Positions 1-8,663 of a DNA stretch of 64,000 nt are shown piece by piece. The translations under genes and the position numbers were made by a program. Position 1 is the stretch's first letter; every line of letters starts with the position of its first letter. This DNA comes from Spirochaetota bacterium. GTDB taxonomy: Bacteria > Spirochaetota > Spirochaetia > SPDA01 > JAJSAL01. Under the pieces are notes generated by a model. The model was not told the DNA's origin. It did no database searches and saw nothing but the letters and a program-made list of their open reading frames with translations. The stretch spans positions 62,001 to 126,000 of the forward strand of contig JAJSAL010000008.1 of assembly GCA_024274705.1 (NCBI GenBank). Reading direction: 5' to 3'.

Positions 1-920
1 CGCAACCAAAACGACCGTAGACGGCGTGAAGTTCGAACCTTATCACACTCAGAAATGAGGTCAATCCGCAACTAACAGTAGCAGTCGGATATGATACAGC
101 AGACCTTATCACACTCAGAAATGAGGTCAATCCGCAACCTGCTTAATCATTTTATGTACAAATGCTTCACCTTATCACACTCAGAAATGAGGTCAATCCG
201 CAACACAGCACAAATACAAACACTGTTGACACAGACCTTATCACACTCAGAAATGAGGTCAATCCGCAACATTTTTGATCAGTAATGTCCGTTTAGGTTC
301 ACCTTATCACACTCAGAAATGAGGTCAATCCGCAACTATATGTACCTACTCCGTTATCATCGATGAACCTTATCACACTCAGAAATGAGGTCAATCCGCA
401 ACCGCGATGAAGAGGGACCGATCTGTAAATGGACCTTATCACACTCAGAAATGAGGTCAATCCGCAACTGCAATTTGTGTTTTCGAATCAACTTTCAGAC
501 CTTATCACACTCAGAAATGAGGTCAATCCGCAACCAACAACGGTAGATTTGGATAGCGACGCATACCTTATCACACTCAGAAATGAGGTCAATCCGCAAC
601 TAAATTCCTCTACCTATTCTATCACTATAAACCTTATCACACTCAGAAATGAGGTCAATCCGCAACTAGGAATTGTCTCGGGTAATCAGGAGCTCGACCT
701 TATCACACTCAGAAATGAGGTCAATCCGCAACTGGGAACTTGTTGCGCGTATCCAGGGCCTACCTTATCACACTCAGAAATGAGGTCAATCCGCAACCAT
801 AAACATTTGGTTGAAAACATGGTCCGAACCTTATCACACTCAGAAATGAGGTCAATCCGCAACGGAATACCCGCTTACAACCTCTTTGCCAAACCTTATC
901 ACACTCAGAATGAATGGAAT
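1..920 (-). CRISPR. CRISPR array, type II-C-like repeat
   Basis: Thirteen complete 36-bp repeats start at 37, 103, 169, 235, 301, 367, 433, 499, 565, 631, 697, 762 and 828. The last 6 bases of another repeat lie at 1-6 and a degenerate copy starts at 893. The 14 visible spacers are all different and are 30 bp long, except two of 29 bp (733-761 and 864-892). The + strand repeat begins ACCTTATCACACTCAG and ends CAATCCGCAAC. The 36/30 geometry, a GTTG start on the minus strand and the AGAAATGAGG core resemble type II-C repeats such as that of Neisseria meningitidis, from memory. By that analogy crRNAs would be read from the minus strand. The array runs off the left edge, so total length and cas genes are unknown. 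Short open frames inside it are artefacts. Confidence 0.97.
893..920. repeat. Degenerate terminal CRISPR repeat
   Basis: The first 18 bases match the consensus repeat exactly. After that one A is missing and the rest diverges (TGAATGGAAT in place of ATGAGGTCAAT). This marks the right end of the array. It could be an ordinary decayed terminal repeat. Its + strand also has the form expected of a tracrRNA anti-repeat, identical at the 5' half and divergent after it, but no terminator was found to support that reading. Confidence 0.85.
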
Positions 921-1007
921 TAAAAACAACGACAAGAGTCAGTTGATACAAACCACTATATGGAAAATAAACAAGACATGCCTTCAGGAATTTGAACAAG
1001 ATTTACT

Positions 1008-1067
1008 TTATCTGTAGGTACCGCCGCGTATCCTGCCGCGGCCAAATATGAATAAACCTACAGATAA
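1008..1067. other. Large two-part stem-loop beside the CRISPR array
   Basis: A perfect 12-bp outer stem pairs 1008-1019 (TTATCTGTAGGT) with 1056-1067 (ACCTACAGATAA). Inside it a 6-bp GC stem pairs 1023-1028 (GCCGCG) with 1037-1042 (CGCGGC) around an 8-base loop. A 13-base bulge lies on the 3' side. No run of T follows on either strand, so it is not a typical terminator. It sits in the 180 bp without genes between the array and the GxxExxY gene. It may be a structured RNA, an end structure of a lost element or a cruciform site. Confidence 0.6.
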
Positions 1068-1101
1068 CAGCGATGAGGACAGTACTTCTCATTCGAATTG
1101 T

Positions 1102-1470
1102 TCACCCCGGTAGTACTAACCGTTTGAATTCCATTTTCGAGTTCTGGAAATTAATAAGGTATCCCAGCCTGAATCCTGAAATATGCAGGTAATTAAGCAG
1201 CTGAGCCATATGTTCGTTTCCCAGTACTTTTACCGATTTAAGCTCCAAAATGACTTTCCCGTTTACAACAAGATCCGCCAAATACTCTCCTACTACATTG
1301 CCTTTAAATGCAACAGTAAAGGGTACATTGTAACTGACTGCCAAACCTAAGCTTTTCAGTTCGTAAAACAAAGCGTTGTGATAGCACCGCTCAAGCAGTC
1401 CAGGACCCAATTCCCGGTGAACCGTAAACACGGCGTCCAGAATTTGAACTGATAATTCGTGATAAATCAT
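1102..1470 (-). CDS. GxxExxY protein (PD-(D/E)XK nuclease-like fold)
   Basis: This 122-residue protein carries the family signature Gly-Leu-Leu-Glu-x-x-Tyr near residues 24-30 (ELGPGLLERCY), then Ala-Asp-Leu-Val-Val and Leu-Glu-Leu-Lys. The last two fit the Asp and Glu-x-Lys positions of a PD-(D/E)XK nuclease core. The family is short and common in spirochaetes and Bacteroidetes; its physiological role is not established. The start is an ATG 7 bases after a clear AGGAGG site (minus strand, near 1478-1483). It is a single gene, not part of an operon. Its position next to the CRISPR array may be chance. Confidence 0.85.
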   Translation of the reverse strand: MIYHELSVQILDAVFTVHRELGPGLLERCYHNALFYELKSLGLAVSYNVPFTVAFKGNVVGEYLADLVVNGKVILELKSVKVLGNEHMAQLLNYLHISGFRLGYLINFQNSKMEFKRLVLPG

Positions 1471-1836
1471 AACAGCCTCCTAAACGGTTTTTCTGTTTTT
1501 AGAAGCTGTTCACTTTTGGGGCTGTCAAGGCTGGGCCTTCAGGTCCACTTGTATTGGCCTTTACTGCCCCAAAATGAACGGTACAATGAAAAAACCCGTG
1601 AAGGAGGACGAAATGTGCATCCATCCCTGTCGTGTCCTGTCGTGTAAGTCGTGGCAACCATTGAACAAAGCCACGACATGGGAACATTTTTTTTGCAAAA
1701 CCACTCTATGAAATCCCACCCACTTGCCGGCAGCCTTCCATAAACCTGTCATTAGGTATATAGTAGAGGAAAATCCCCTCTCTTACTGTTTTAAAGAACG
1801 GCCTTTTAACACCTAAGTGAGAAACAGAGCAGTGAT
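1471..1836. other. Gene-free region with two hairpins
   Basis: No convincing gene is seen. There is an inverted repeat TTTTGGGGC (1514-1522) / GCCCCAAAA (1566-1574). A perfect 8-bp stem GTCGTGGC (1648-1655) / GCCACGAC (1670-1677) is followed nine bases later by a run of eight T (1687-1694), so it could be a weak + strand terminator. TGTCGTGTCC is partly repeated in tandem just before it. The promoter of the downstream helicase should lie in the last 100 bases. Confidence 0.5.
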
Positions 1837-3039
1837 ATGAAATTCAGCGACTTTTCAATTCCTTCCACTATCCTGAATACCCTTAAACGAATGGGATTCG
1901 ACGAGATGACGCCGATTCAGGAAGAAACATACCCGATTATATCCCAGGGACACGATCTCTGTGCCCTCGCCCAGACAGGTTCCGGTAAAACGGCAGCCTG
2001 TGCAATTCCCCTGGTCGAGAAGATCGATCCGGAAAAGAATACGATTCAGGGACTGGTGGTAGTTCCCACCAGGGAGCTGTGTATTCAGTATGCCGACGAA
2101 ATTCACCGGATAGCCGAAAACACCAGCGTCGTTGCCTTCGCCGTATACGGCGGTTTCGACAAGGGTATCCAGGTGGCTAAGATCAAGCACCAGGTACACA
2201 TCCTGGTTGCAACACCGGGACGGCTGATCGACATGATTTACAGCGGTGATGTGTCTCTCTCCCACGTGAAATGCGTAATCTTAGACGAAGCGGATGAACT
2301 GTTAAAAGAAGGGTTTTTCGAAGATATCGAATTCATCATGTCCTGTATCCGTCACGATCATCAGACCCTCCTTTTTGCGGCGACCATGGCGGATGATATA
2401 AAGAAACTGGCTGATGACTGCCTTAAGGATCCAAAAAACATTTCCCTGATAAAAAGGAAACCCACTCCGGCCAGTATCGAGCACTGTTTCATGTACACCC
2501 ATCCGAAAGAGAAGGAAGAGAAACTGATCTCGTTCCTCAATAATGAAGATGTGACCCAGGTAATCATGTTTTGTAATACCAGGCAGCTGGTGGATAAAGT
2601 GTTTCATTCCATCAGGAAGAAACTCAGGAATGTGGAGTATATCCATGCCGGCCTTCCCCAGGGAAAACGAACATCCATCATCACCCAGTTTCGGAGCCTG
2701 AAAATCAAGTATCTCCTTGCCAGTGACGTTGCAGGGAGGGGTCTCGATTTTACACATGTGTCCCATGTAATCAACTGGGATTACCCGAAAGGGCTGGAAC
2801 AGTATACCCACAGGACAGGCAGGGCAGGAAGGATGGGAAGGACAGGGAAAGCTCTCACCTTTGTATCCCGGGGAGACTTAAGCCGCCTGCAGAAACTGTT
2901 TCGGATAAAGCAGATCAATCCTGTATGGATCGGGTCGAATCCTTTACAGGACGGAAATATCACTTCCGGAGACAGGACATTCCGAAACAAAAAGAAACCC
3001 TACAGAAAAAACCGTCCCAGAAGACGGCCCGAACAGTAA
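1837..3039 (+). CDS. DEAD-box ATP-dependent RNA helicase
   Basis: A 400-residue protein with a complete set of DEAD-box motifs: a Q-motif ending PIQ (residues 26-28), motif I AQTGSGKT (45-52), Ia PTREL, Ib TPGR, motif II DEAD (150-153), motif V DVAGRGLD and motif VI HRTGRAGR. Motif III reads Ala-Ala-Thr (181-183) instead of the usual Ser-Ala-Thr. A short basic tail rich in Lys and Arg probably binds RNA. Such enzymes unwind short RNA duplexes in ribosome assembly or mRNA turnover and help growth in the cold. No DbpA-type or other named C-terminal domain is visible, so the subfamily is left open. It stands alone and faces the minus-strand operon tail-to-tail. Confidence 0.93.
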   Translation: MKFSDFSIPSTILNTLKRMGFDEMTPIQEETYPIISQGHDLCALAQTGSGKTAACAIPLVEKIDPEKNTIQGLVVVPTRELCIQYADEIHRIAENTSVVAFAVYGGFDKGIQVAKIKHQVHILVATPGRLIDMIYSGDVSLSHVKCVILDEADELLKEGFFEDIEFIMSCIRHDHQTLLFAATMADDIKKLADDCLKDPKNISLIKRKPTPASIEHCFMYTHPKEKEEKLISFLNNEDVTQVIMFCNTRQLVDKVFHSIRKKLRNVEYIHAGLPQGKRTSIITQFRSLKIKYLLASDVAGRGLDFTHVSHVINWDYPKGLEQYTHRTGRAGRMGRTGKALTFVSRGDLSRLQKLFRIKQINPVWIGSNPLQDGNITSGDRTFRNKKKPYRKNRPRRRPEQ

Positions 3040-3079
3040 GGACCCTGAAGGGACGATGGGACGATCTTTCTACATCACA

Positions 3080-3301
3080 TCACCTTGGTATAATGATCGA
3101 AAAAACCGTCCGTTTCTCCGGAATCGATTCCAGTGTCACCTTCCAGTTGTGAGCTTCCACAACAGATTTGACTGACGAAAGACCCAGGCCGAATCCTTTT
3201 TCGTTCCTCTCATGGCTGCCGCGGTAAAAGGGTTCGAAAATCACTTTATGCTCCTCCGGTTTGATCCCCCTTCCCCTGTTGGATACGGACAGGATGATGT
3301 T
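3080..3301 (-). pseudogene. Sensor kinase C-terminal part, beyond an in-frame amber codon
   Basis: Translation of the minus strand straight through the TAG at 3304-3302 stays open for 73 codons and ends at a TGA (3080-3082). The product has the missing half of a histidine kinase ATPase domain: a G1 box (SNRGRGI), an F box (IFEPFYRG), a G2 box (GFGLGLS) and VKSVVEAH. The frame is the same as that of the upstream part, so only one base separates an intact kinase from this state. A CAG to TAG change is the simplest cause, because the preceding codon is also CAG. Confidence 0.88.
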
Positions 3302-4414
3302 CTACTGTTCAGCTTTCGCTGTCAGGCCGGCCCGCTGTTCCCCTTCATTGGAATAACGCACGGCATTCTGCAGCAGGTTGTCGAACACTCTTCGAACCAG
3401 GTCCTCATCCATATCCACGAAGATGTCTTCCGGAATGTCTATTTCGTAGTTGAAATCATACCCCAGAATAGCACTCTCATCCTTGTATATTTCAGCAAGG
3501 GAGGTGATGAACTCCGACAGGTTGACTTTTTTAAGATGAAATTTCCATTCCCCTGTTTCCATATTGACGAATTCGATAAGCTGGATGATTCTCTGCTCCA
3601 GAAGGACCGACTTTTCTTTGATGATGCCCAGATAGTTGTACAGTTCTTCATCCGAGTTTGCATGCCCGTCCAGGATCGCATCTGCATATCCTTCGATAAG
3701 GGCGAGGGGTGTTTTCAGATCATGGGAAACCCCCAGGATAAACCGGGACCGCCGTGCCAGTTCCTCCTTCAGCTGTTCCCGCATGATGTTGTATGACCTG
3801 GTAAGGGATGAGAATGCATCGTTTCCCTGCGGCGCAAGTGCAAAATCCAGATTCCCCGATGCGATTTCCCGGGTGGCGGATTCCAGGGTTTTAATGGACC
3901 GGTTGATACTACGTATAATCAGAAGGGATATGAAACTCGCAACGAGCAGGATGGAAACGGGGAATATGGTAAAACCGAATTTAAACACTCCTCCGCCTTC
4001 GCCTGTGTACACCCTTTCCCGAAGGACCAGTAAGCCATCCTTTCCCTCTCTCACATACGGGTATGCCAGGTACACGTGTCCAGGATCGGTAACGATCATC
4101 TCTCCCACAGCATCTCTTCCCCCTGTGCCCCTGGTGAACGGTTCGAAATCGTCTTTCCCGTAGACCGGGAGGCCGTTCTCAATGAGAAGGGTGGAGATTC
4201 CACGCTTCCCGAGTTCGTCGAAACCGCGGGTAATTCCGGTTTTTAGATACTCCGGCAGAATGTGCTGCAATGCTTTCTGAATGAATACCATACCGTTCGG
4301 GGAACCGCCTTCGCCGGCGAGCCTGGCAGGAACCATGAATGTAACAGCGATAAGGAGCGGCGGAAGTATCGTAACACCAATAACGAGCAATATGAACTTA
4401 GTGCGGAGGTTCAC
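3302..4414 (-). CDS. Sensor histidine kinase, truncated by an amber codon
   Basis: The 370 residues contain an N-terminal membrane segment (about 7-30), an extracytoplasmic sensor region, a second membrane segment (about 148-168), a HAMP linker, and a HisKA domain with phospho-acceptor His in VSHDLKTP (His231). The N box (DNLLQNAVRYSN) is present. The frame then stops at TAG (3304-3302), before the G boxes, so as written the ATP-binding domain is incomplete and autophosphorylation is unlikely. The start is a GTG that overlaps the TGA of the response regulator gene, so the two are translationally coupled. It is the last gene of the envelope export operon and probably senses an envelope signal. 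Confidence 0.9.
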   Translation of the reverse strand: MNLRTKFILLVIGVTILPPLLIAVTFMVPARLAGEGGSPNGMVFIQKALQHILPEYLKTGITRGFDELGKRGISTLLIENGLPVYGKDDFEPFTRGTGGRDAVGEMIVTDPGHVYLAYPYVREGKDGLLVLRERVYTGEGGGVFKFGFTIFPVSILLVASFISLLIIRSINRSIKTLESATREIASGNLDFALAPQGNDAFSSLTRSYNIMREQLKEELARRSRFILGVSHDLKTPLALIEGYADAILDGHANSDEELYNYLGIIKEKSVLLEQRIIQLIEFVNMETGEWKFHLKKVNLSEFITSLAEIYKDESAILGYDFNYEIDIPEDIFVDMDEDLVRRVFDNLLQNAVRYSNEGEQRAGLTAKAEQ

Positions 4415-5115
4415 TCTGAATTCCCCACCGGGATGGTATCCGGATTGAATCGATATCCCATTCCGTGGACGGTCTGGATGTATTCGGGATTCCGGTGGTC
4501 CCTTTCTATCTTTTTTCTTATCCTCTGAATGTACACGGCAACTATCGTTGTATCACCGTACCGGTTCCCCCACACATTCTCAAAGATAGTATCCGGTTTC
4601 AATGCTTTACCGGCGGAACCGGCGAGATAATACAGTATCTCGAACTCCTTCAGGGAAAGGGGGACCCGGGTCTTTCCCTGCCATAATATGAAAGCCTCCG
4701 GATCCAGCCGGAAAGGGCCGAATAGGATACTATCCTTCCCGCTGCCGGCTGAACGCATCCTCCGGAGCAGTGCCCTTACCCGCGCAGTCAGGACTTTCGG
4801 TGAAAAGGGCTTTGTTACGAACTCATCTGCACCGATTCCCAGCCCTAAGATGACGTCCTCATCGGACTGCCTTGCCGAAACAATGATAACCGGAATATCC
4901 TTTTCCCGGCGGAATTGCTGAATAAATTCGAAACCGTCCATACCGGGGAGGTTGATGTCCAGGGTTACAAGATCATAGTTACCCCTTTGTACTTCCTTAA
5001 GAGCCTCCTCGGCATCTGCACATATCCGGGTGCTGATACCGTCATCCTCCAGGTACATCCGGATAAGCCGTGCCAGATCCGGTTCGTCTTCGATAATAAG
5101 AACATTTCCTTTCAT
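4411..5115 (-). CDS. OmpR-type response regulator
   Basis: This 234-residue protein has a receiver domain with acidic residues Glu9/Asp10, phospho-acceptor Asp53 (TLDINLPG) and a conserved Lys in FVTKPF. A winged-helix DNA-binding domain follows (LSLKEFEILYYLA ... GDTTIVAVYIQRIRKK). I chose the ATG at 5115 because GGGGATCGGA precedes it at a good distance; an in-frame TTG at 5127 lies inside that site. It partners the kinase encoded just downstream (1-base stop-start overlap). Its position at the end of the Lol-like operon suggests it controls that operon or other envelope genes. Confidence 0.93.
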   Translation of the reverse strand: MKGNVLIIEDEPDLARLIRMYLEDDGISTRICADAEEALKEVQRGNYDLVTLDINLPGMDGFEFIQQFRREKDIPVIIVSARQSDEDVILGLGIGADEFVTKPFSPKVLTARVRALLRRMRSAGSGKDSILFGPFRLDPEAFILWQGKTRVPLSLKEFEILYYLAGSAGKALKPDTIFENVWGNRYGDTTIVAVYIQRIRKKIERDHRNPEYIQTVHGMGYRFNPDTIPVGNSE

Positions 5116-5154
5116 TCCGATCCCCAAGTATACAATACCATTAAAAAAGTCTCA

Positions 5155-6528
5155 TCAGAATTTTCCGCTCCCCAGGGTTGCTCCGAGGGTCAGGATGGTC
5201 TTCCCGCCGTCAGGTGTAAATTCCGCTCCTTCGCTGCCGTAACTCCGGTTCAGTCCCAGTGAAAATGAGAAATATGTATTTAAGGCAAATGAGACCGATG
5301 ATGTGAATCTCCCTGAAGCATCGGCAAAACTCCCCATCCAGAACGTACTCAGGGAGAAGTCGGTATCCAGGATATCGTTCCATGCCAGGGAAGCAGCCCC
5401 ATAGTGCCGGGACGGTTCTACCAGGTCCGTCGTTGACATTTCTCCTTCTGCAGCCAGGTAGGCCAGGGCCTGCTTATTATCGGTGATAACCGCCGGGTCC
5501 CTATATCCTTCACCGTTATAATAGTATTGACCGGCTAACGAGATGTTGCACCTGTTGTCTGCATCGGAGTACATATACTGGATACCGGCGGTCCCGCTGA
5601 AAAAGAAGGTGTCATCATAATGTACCGGCGCCCATCCCGGGGGATACGCTGCCAGGTCTTCGGTTTCCTCGACAAACACCTTGTCGGACCCGTAGGAGCC
5701 GACAAGTTCTCCGAAGAAAGAGAACTCCTTCCACGGGCGGGTGAAGGTTACCATACCTGCAGGGGGAGCATCGTATAAGTAGTATCCGCCGATCCCGAGT
5801 TCCAGAAACCCAAGGAGAAACTCGGCCTTGGGAGCAACTGCGGGCATTTTGCTTTCTTCAAAATCTTCCAGAATAAGGTAGAGATACCCGTTATGGACTG
5901 AAAACGGAATGTGGATTTTAAGACTTACAGGGCCTGTCCGTTCTGCTCCCGGCTCTTCCGGGTCTATTCTGCTTAAGTTTATGATGTCCCCGGGGCTGAA
6001 GAAATAGCCCACGCCCCAGGAAATCGTCTGTTTTCCCGCCCTGAAGAAGACGGTATCTCCCAGCTGGAAATCGGAGAAGAGCTCCTTTACCCCGAAAACA
6101 TCCGAGGTCCCGCGATTTTTATCCTGGTCGAAAGGATAGGTCACACTTCCTTTAAAAAACACACGAAAATCTTCAGCAGGGCGGGCATCGAGAAACACAT
6201 CCGCCTTAAGATCAAGATCGGTGGAGACTTCCTTCAATGCAGAGACATCCCCACTGGTAAGGGTGGAAACCGAGATCCTGCCGCCGATATCAACCGCCTC
6301 GGAGGTAAGGAGCAGATCATCCGGTTCCGTTACGCCTGCCTCATCGGTCATATCGACGAGAATGGTATCTTCAAACAGGCCATCTTCCTGAACCGGTTCT
6401 TCCCTGAAGAGATCTTCTCCGCTTCCTCCGAACAGGGCATCCTCATCGGTCACGATACCTGAATCCTGGGCAGATACGGTACCTGTCAACAACAAAGCCA
6501 ATACTATAGTTACAATCCCTTGTTTCAT
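5155..6528 (-). CDS. Predicted outer-membrane beta-barrel protein
   Basis: A 457-residue protein with a signal peptide (MKQGIVTIVLALLLTGTVSA, then Gln). An acidic low-complexity stretch follows (about 21-75), then many alternating amphipathic strands rich in Gly, Tyr and Phe. No membrane helix occurs after the signal. This fits a barrel of the kind encoded beside LolA-like proteins in RND or ABC export loci (DUF1302-like), but I cannot name the family with certainty. The SD site AGGGAGG overlaps the stop of the preceding gene. It likely receives, or is the outer-membrane part of, whatever the upstream ABC system moves. Confidence 0.75.
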   Translation of the reverse strand: MKQGIVTIVLALLLTGTVSAQDSGIVTDEDALFGGSGEDLFREEPVQEDGLFEDTILVDMTDEAGVTEPDDLLLTSEAVDIGGRISVSTLTSGDVSALKEVSTDLDLKADVFLDARPAEDFRVFFKGSVTYPFDQDKNRGTSDVFGVKELFSDFQLGDTVFFRAGKQTISWGVGYFFSPGDIINLSRIDPEEPGAERTGPVSLKIHIPFSVHNGYLYLILEDFEESKMPAVAPKAEFLLGFLELGIGGYYLYDAPPAGMVTFTRPWKEFSFFGELVGSYGSDKVFVEETEDLAAYPPGWAPVHYDDTFFFSGTAGIQYMYSDADNRCNISLAGQYYYNGEGYRDPAVITDNKQALAYLAAEGEMSTTDLVEPSRHYGAASLAWNDILDTDFSLSTFWMGSFADASGRFTSSVSFALNTYFSFSLGLNRSYGSEGAEFTPDGGKTILTLGATLGSGKF

Positions 6529-6537
6529 GCCGCCTCC

Positions 6538-7290
6538 CTACCGGTTTACCCGTTCTATATATGCCTTGGTAAAAATCGAATCCGGAAGCGGACTTATGGA
6601 AAGGCCGGTAAGGGAAATCTGGGTCTTCTTCCCTTCCACGAGTTCATCGATAAAGATGAGCTTCACCGGCGTCATGGAATCCCCCAGCTTCGCATAACTC
6701 GGGTAAAAGCTCGTCCGCATAAGCCTTCCGGTAAGGCTGTAATCCTCGGCTTTCAAGAGCAGGGAGTTTTCCTTTGTGACCCACACTTTTTTTTCCGGAT
6801 AGGTAACCTCATCGTGCTTCGCTGCCAGGTCGAGTATGTAGACCTGGTAGGATCCGAGCTTCCCCTGGGTCCATCCTGCAACGGAATAGTCCCCGGCGTA
6901 TGTAGACATTCTGAAGTCCGAGTTTTTTGCATCCGTATCCGAGAAATTTTCTTTCATGGAAGAATGGGAAAACTTCCTGCTTTCAGGATCATAGAACCAG
7001 AGATTATCCTCATAACGAAGGTATCCCTGCCCTTTTTGAACTTCCGGCTCTTTTATAATCATCACGAATTTATCTTCCCTGTCCCGGCGGAAGGAATGGA
7101 CTACCATTTTTTCAACACCCTTTTCGGGATCTTCGGTGATCATCGTCATGACCGCTGAAAAGTCGTATGCCTCAAAGGTCGATTGGAAATCCATCTTAAC
7201 CAGGATTTCCTCGAAATCCGGCGGTGTCTCTGCAAAAAGGGACAGTGCAATACTCAACAGAACGAACAAAGGAACAAGTGTTTTTTTCAT
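6538..7290 (-). CDS. LolA-like outer-membrane lipoprotein-sorting protein
   Basis: 250 residues with a signal peptide (MKKTLVPLFVLLSIALSLFA). The mature part matches the LolA-like family often annotated as outer membrane lipoprotein-sorting protein: paired strands such as DKFVMIIKEPEVQKGQGYLRY and LWFYDPESRKFSH, and a VWVTKENSLLLKAEDY segment. The family has an open barrel that carries a lipid or lipoprotein across the periplasm. A strong AGGAGG site precedes the ATG. Placed between two FtsX-like permeases and an outer-membrane barrel, it is the probable periplasmic shuttle of this operon. Confidence 0.85.
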   Translation of the reverse strand: MKKTLVPLFVLLSIALSLFAETPPDFEEILVKMDFQSTFEAYDFSAVMTMITEDPEKGVEKMVVHSFRRDREDKFVMIIKEPEVQKGQGYLRYEDNLWFYDPESRKFSHSSMKENFSDTDAKNSDFRMSTYAGDYSVAGWTQGKLGSYQVYILDLAAKHDEVTYPEKKVWVTKENSLLLKAEDYSLTGRLMRTSFYPSYAKLGDSMTPVKLIFIDELVEGKKTQISLTGLSISPLPDSIFTKAYIERVNR

Positions 7291-7299
7291 ACGATCCTC

Positions 7300-8652
7300 C
7301 TAATACTCGGTTCTCAGCGCCTCAGCCGGTTCCAGTTTTGACGCTGCCCGTGCAGGCAGAAACGCGGCAACCAGGCTTAAAATGATGAGAATCATAAAAT
7401 TGGTTATTACTTCTTTGGGGAGAACGGAAAAATAGATACTCCTTTCCCGCAGGAAGAAGGAAAGAGCCGCAACATCGGAAAAGGAGATAAAGCTCAAGAC
7501 AAGCATAATAATAAGTGAGATGATAAATCCTGCAGCCGCCCCGAAGGCCGCAATGATCCCGGCTTCCCAGACGAAGATCGAGAGAATCCCCCCCTTCTGG
7601 ACACCCATGGCCCGCATGGTGCCGATCTCATTTGTACGTTCGATGAGAATCATCCTGAAGGTGTTCAGGATCCCCACCATGGTGATGACGATGAGGATAA
7701 CGAATACCACCTGGCTTATCGTCTTGAGTACGTTTACCAGGGACATAAGAGGACTCATCATTTCATTAAGGGTCACGAAACGGTATTTAGTTCCATCCCA
7801 GGGATCTTCCGCCTGGGGAAGAGAAAAACCTTGAAACATCCCCCCTTGGGCGAAGCCGGGACGGTGAGGGTTTTCGGTGTCCCCGGAATCTTTATCATTC
7901 TCCCTGGGTGCGACTTCCGCCTTCTGCCGTAATGCGGCATATATCTCGTCCCCTACCCTGTCCATATCTTCCATTGAATAGAGATACAGGTTATAGCTGA
8001 TAAATCCTTCAGGGGTCAGCCCGATAAGATTATTCACATCTGCGATGGGAGCGTAAGCCGAAGAGATGCCGAAGGATTCCTGCCCTTTTAAAACCCCCTG
8101 TAGTACAAACTCTCCCACATTTTTCTGCCCGGTAATGGTTGTCGTACTGAACAGGACCGATTCTCCCACCCGGACACCAAGCTTGTCGGCTGTCGAATCC
8201 GGAATGATGATTGATCCCGGTTTTACCGCATCCTTAGGGTTGCCTTCGATAAACTCTATGTTGCTGAAAAAGCCTGTTTCATCGGAATAATCGATTCCGT
8301 CGACACTGAGAAACGTTTTCTTCGATCCGAAAATCAGATCGCCGTTCATACCGGATCGCCGGATAACCCGGAGGATATCCTCATCAAAGGATTCCGCAAT
8401 TTCATCGAGAACATCCGCATTCGAAATCTTTCCTACGATTGATCCCCGCTCAGTTATCTCTTCGCCGGTGATGAAGAGGTGCCCTCCGAAGATACCGGAA
8501 AAATTCTCCTTCACACTTACCACCAGCCCGGAGGTAAATCCGTTCAGGAGAGTAATAATCAGGAAGCCGAAGGCAATGGCACCTCCAAGGAAAAAACTCC
8601 GTTTTTTCTGACGTACAGTATTTCTAAAAGCGATTTTTATCCATTCTTTCAT
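7300..8652 (-). CDS. ABC transporter permease, FtsX/LolCE-like (second)
   Basis: About 450 residues with the MacB/FtsX layout: one N-terminal membrane helix (IAFRNTVRQKKRSFFLGGAI...), a large periplasmic domain (about 45-320), then three C-terminal helices, with the conserved IGTMRAMG motif after the second helix. It is partner to the next permease gene and to the ATPase encoded upstream. Two ATGs lie six bases apart. The inner one (8652) has GGGAG at better spacing, so I chose it; the outer start at 8658 is possible. The system probably extracts lipoproteins or another hydrophobic substrate from the inner membrane. Confidence 0.88.
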   Translation of the reverse strand: MKEWIKIAFRNTVRQKKRSFFLGGAIAFGFLIITLLNGFTSGLVVSVKENFSGIFGGHLFITGEEITERGSIVGKISNADVLDEIAESFDEDILRVIRRSGMNGDLIFGSKKTFLSVDGIDYSDETGFFSNIEFIEGNPKDAVKPGSIIIPDSTADKLGVRVGESVLFSTTTITGQKNVGEFVLQGVLKGQESFGISSAYAPIADVNNLIGLTPEGFISYNLYLYSMEDMDRVGDEIYAALRQKAEVAPRENDKDSGDTENPHRPGFAQGGMFQGFSLPQAEDPWDGTKYRFVTLNEMMSPLMSLVNVLKTISQVVFVILIVITMVGILNTFRMILIERTNEIGTMRAMGVQKGGILSIFVWEAGIIAAFGAAAGFIISLIIMLVLSFISFSDVAALSFFLRERSIYFSVLPKEVITNFMILIILSLVAAFLPARAASKLEPAEALRTEY

Positions 8653-8663
8653 GTTCATTCTCC

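Noticed and set aside
91-999. Open reading frames inside the CRISPR array, on both strands
   Set aside because: They translate the repeat over and over (SHSEMRSIRN or LITLRNEVNPQ) and exist only because repeat plus spacer is 66 bp, a multiple of three.
1648-1694. Strong terminator after the GxxExxY region
   Set aside because: The stem is perfect but the T-run starts nine bases after it, too far for a standard terminator, and no + strand gene precedes it.
3302-3304. Amber codon as pyrrolysine in the sensor kinase
   Set aside because: Tempting because methylamine-type methyltransferases are in the window, but TAG ends several ordinary genes here, both methyltransferases lack amber codons, no pylT or pylS is visible, and kinases are not known to use pyrrolysine.
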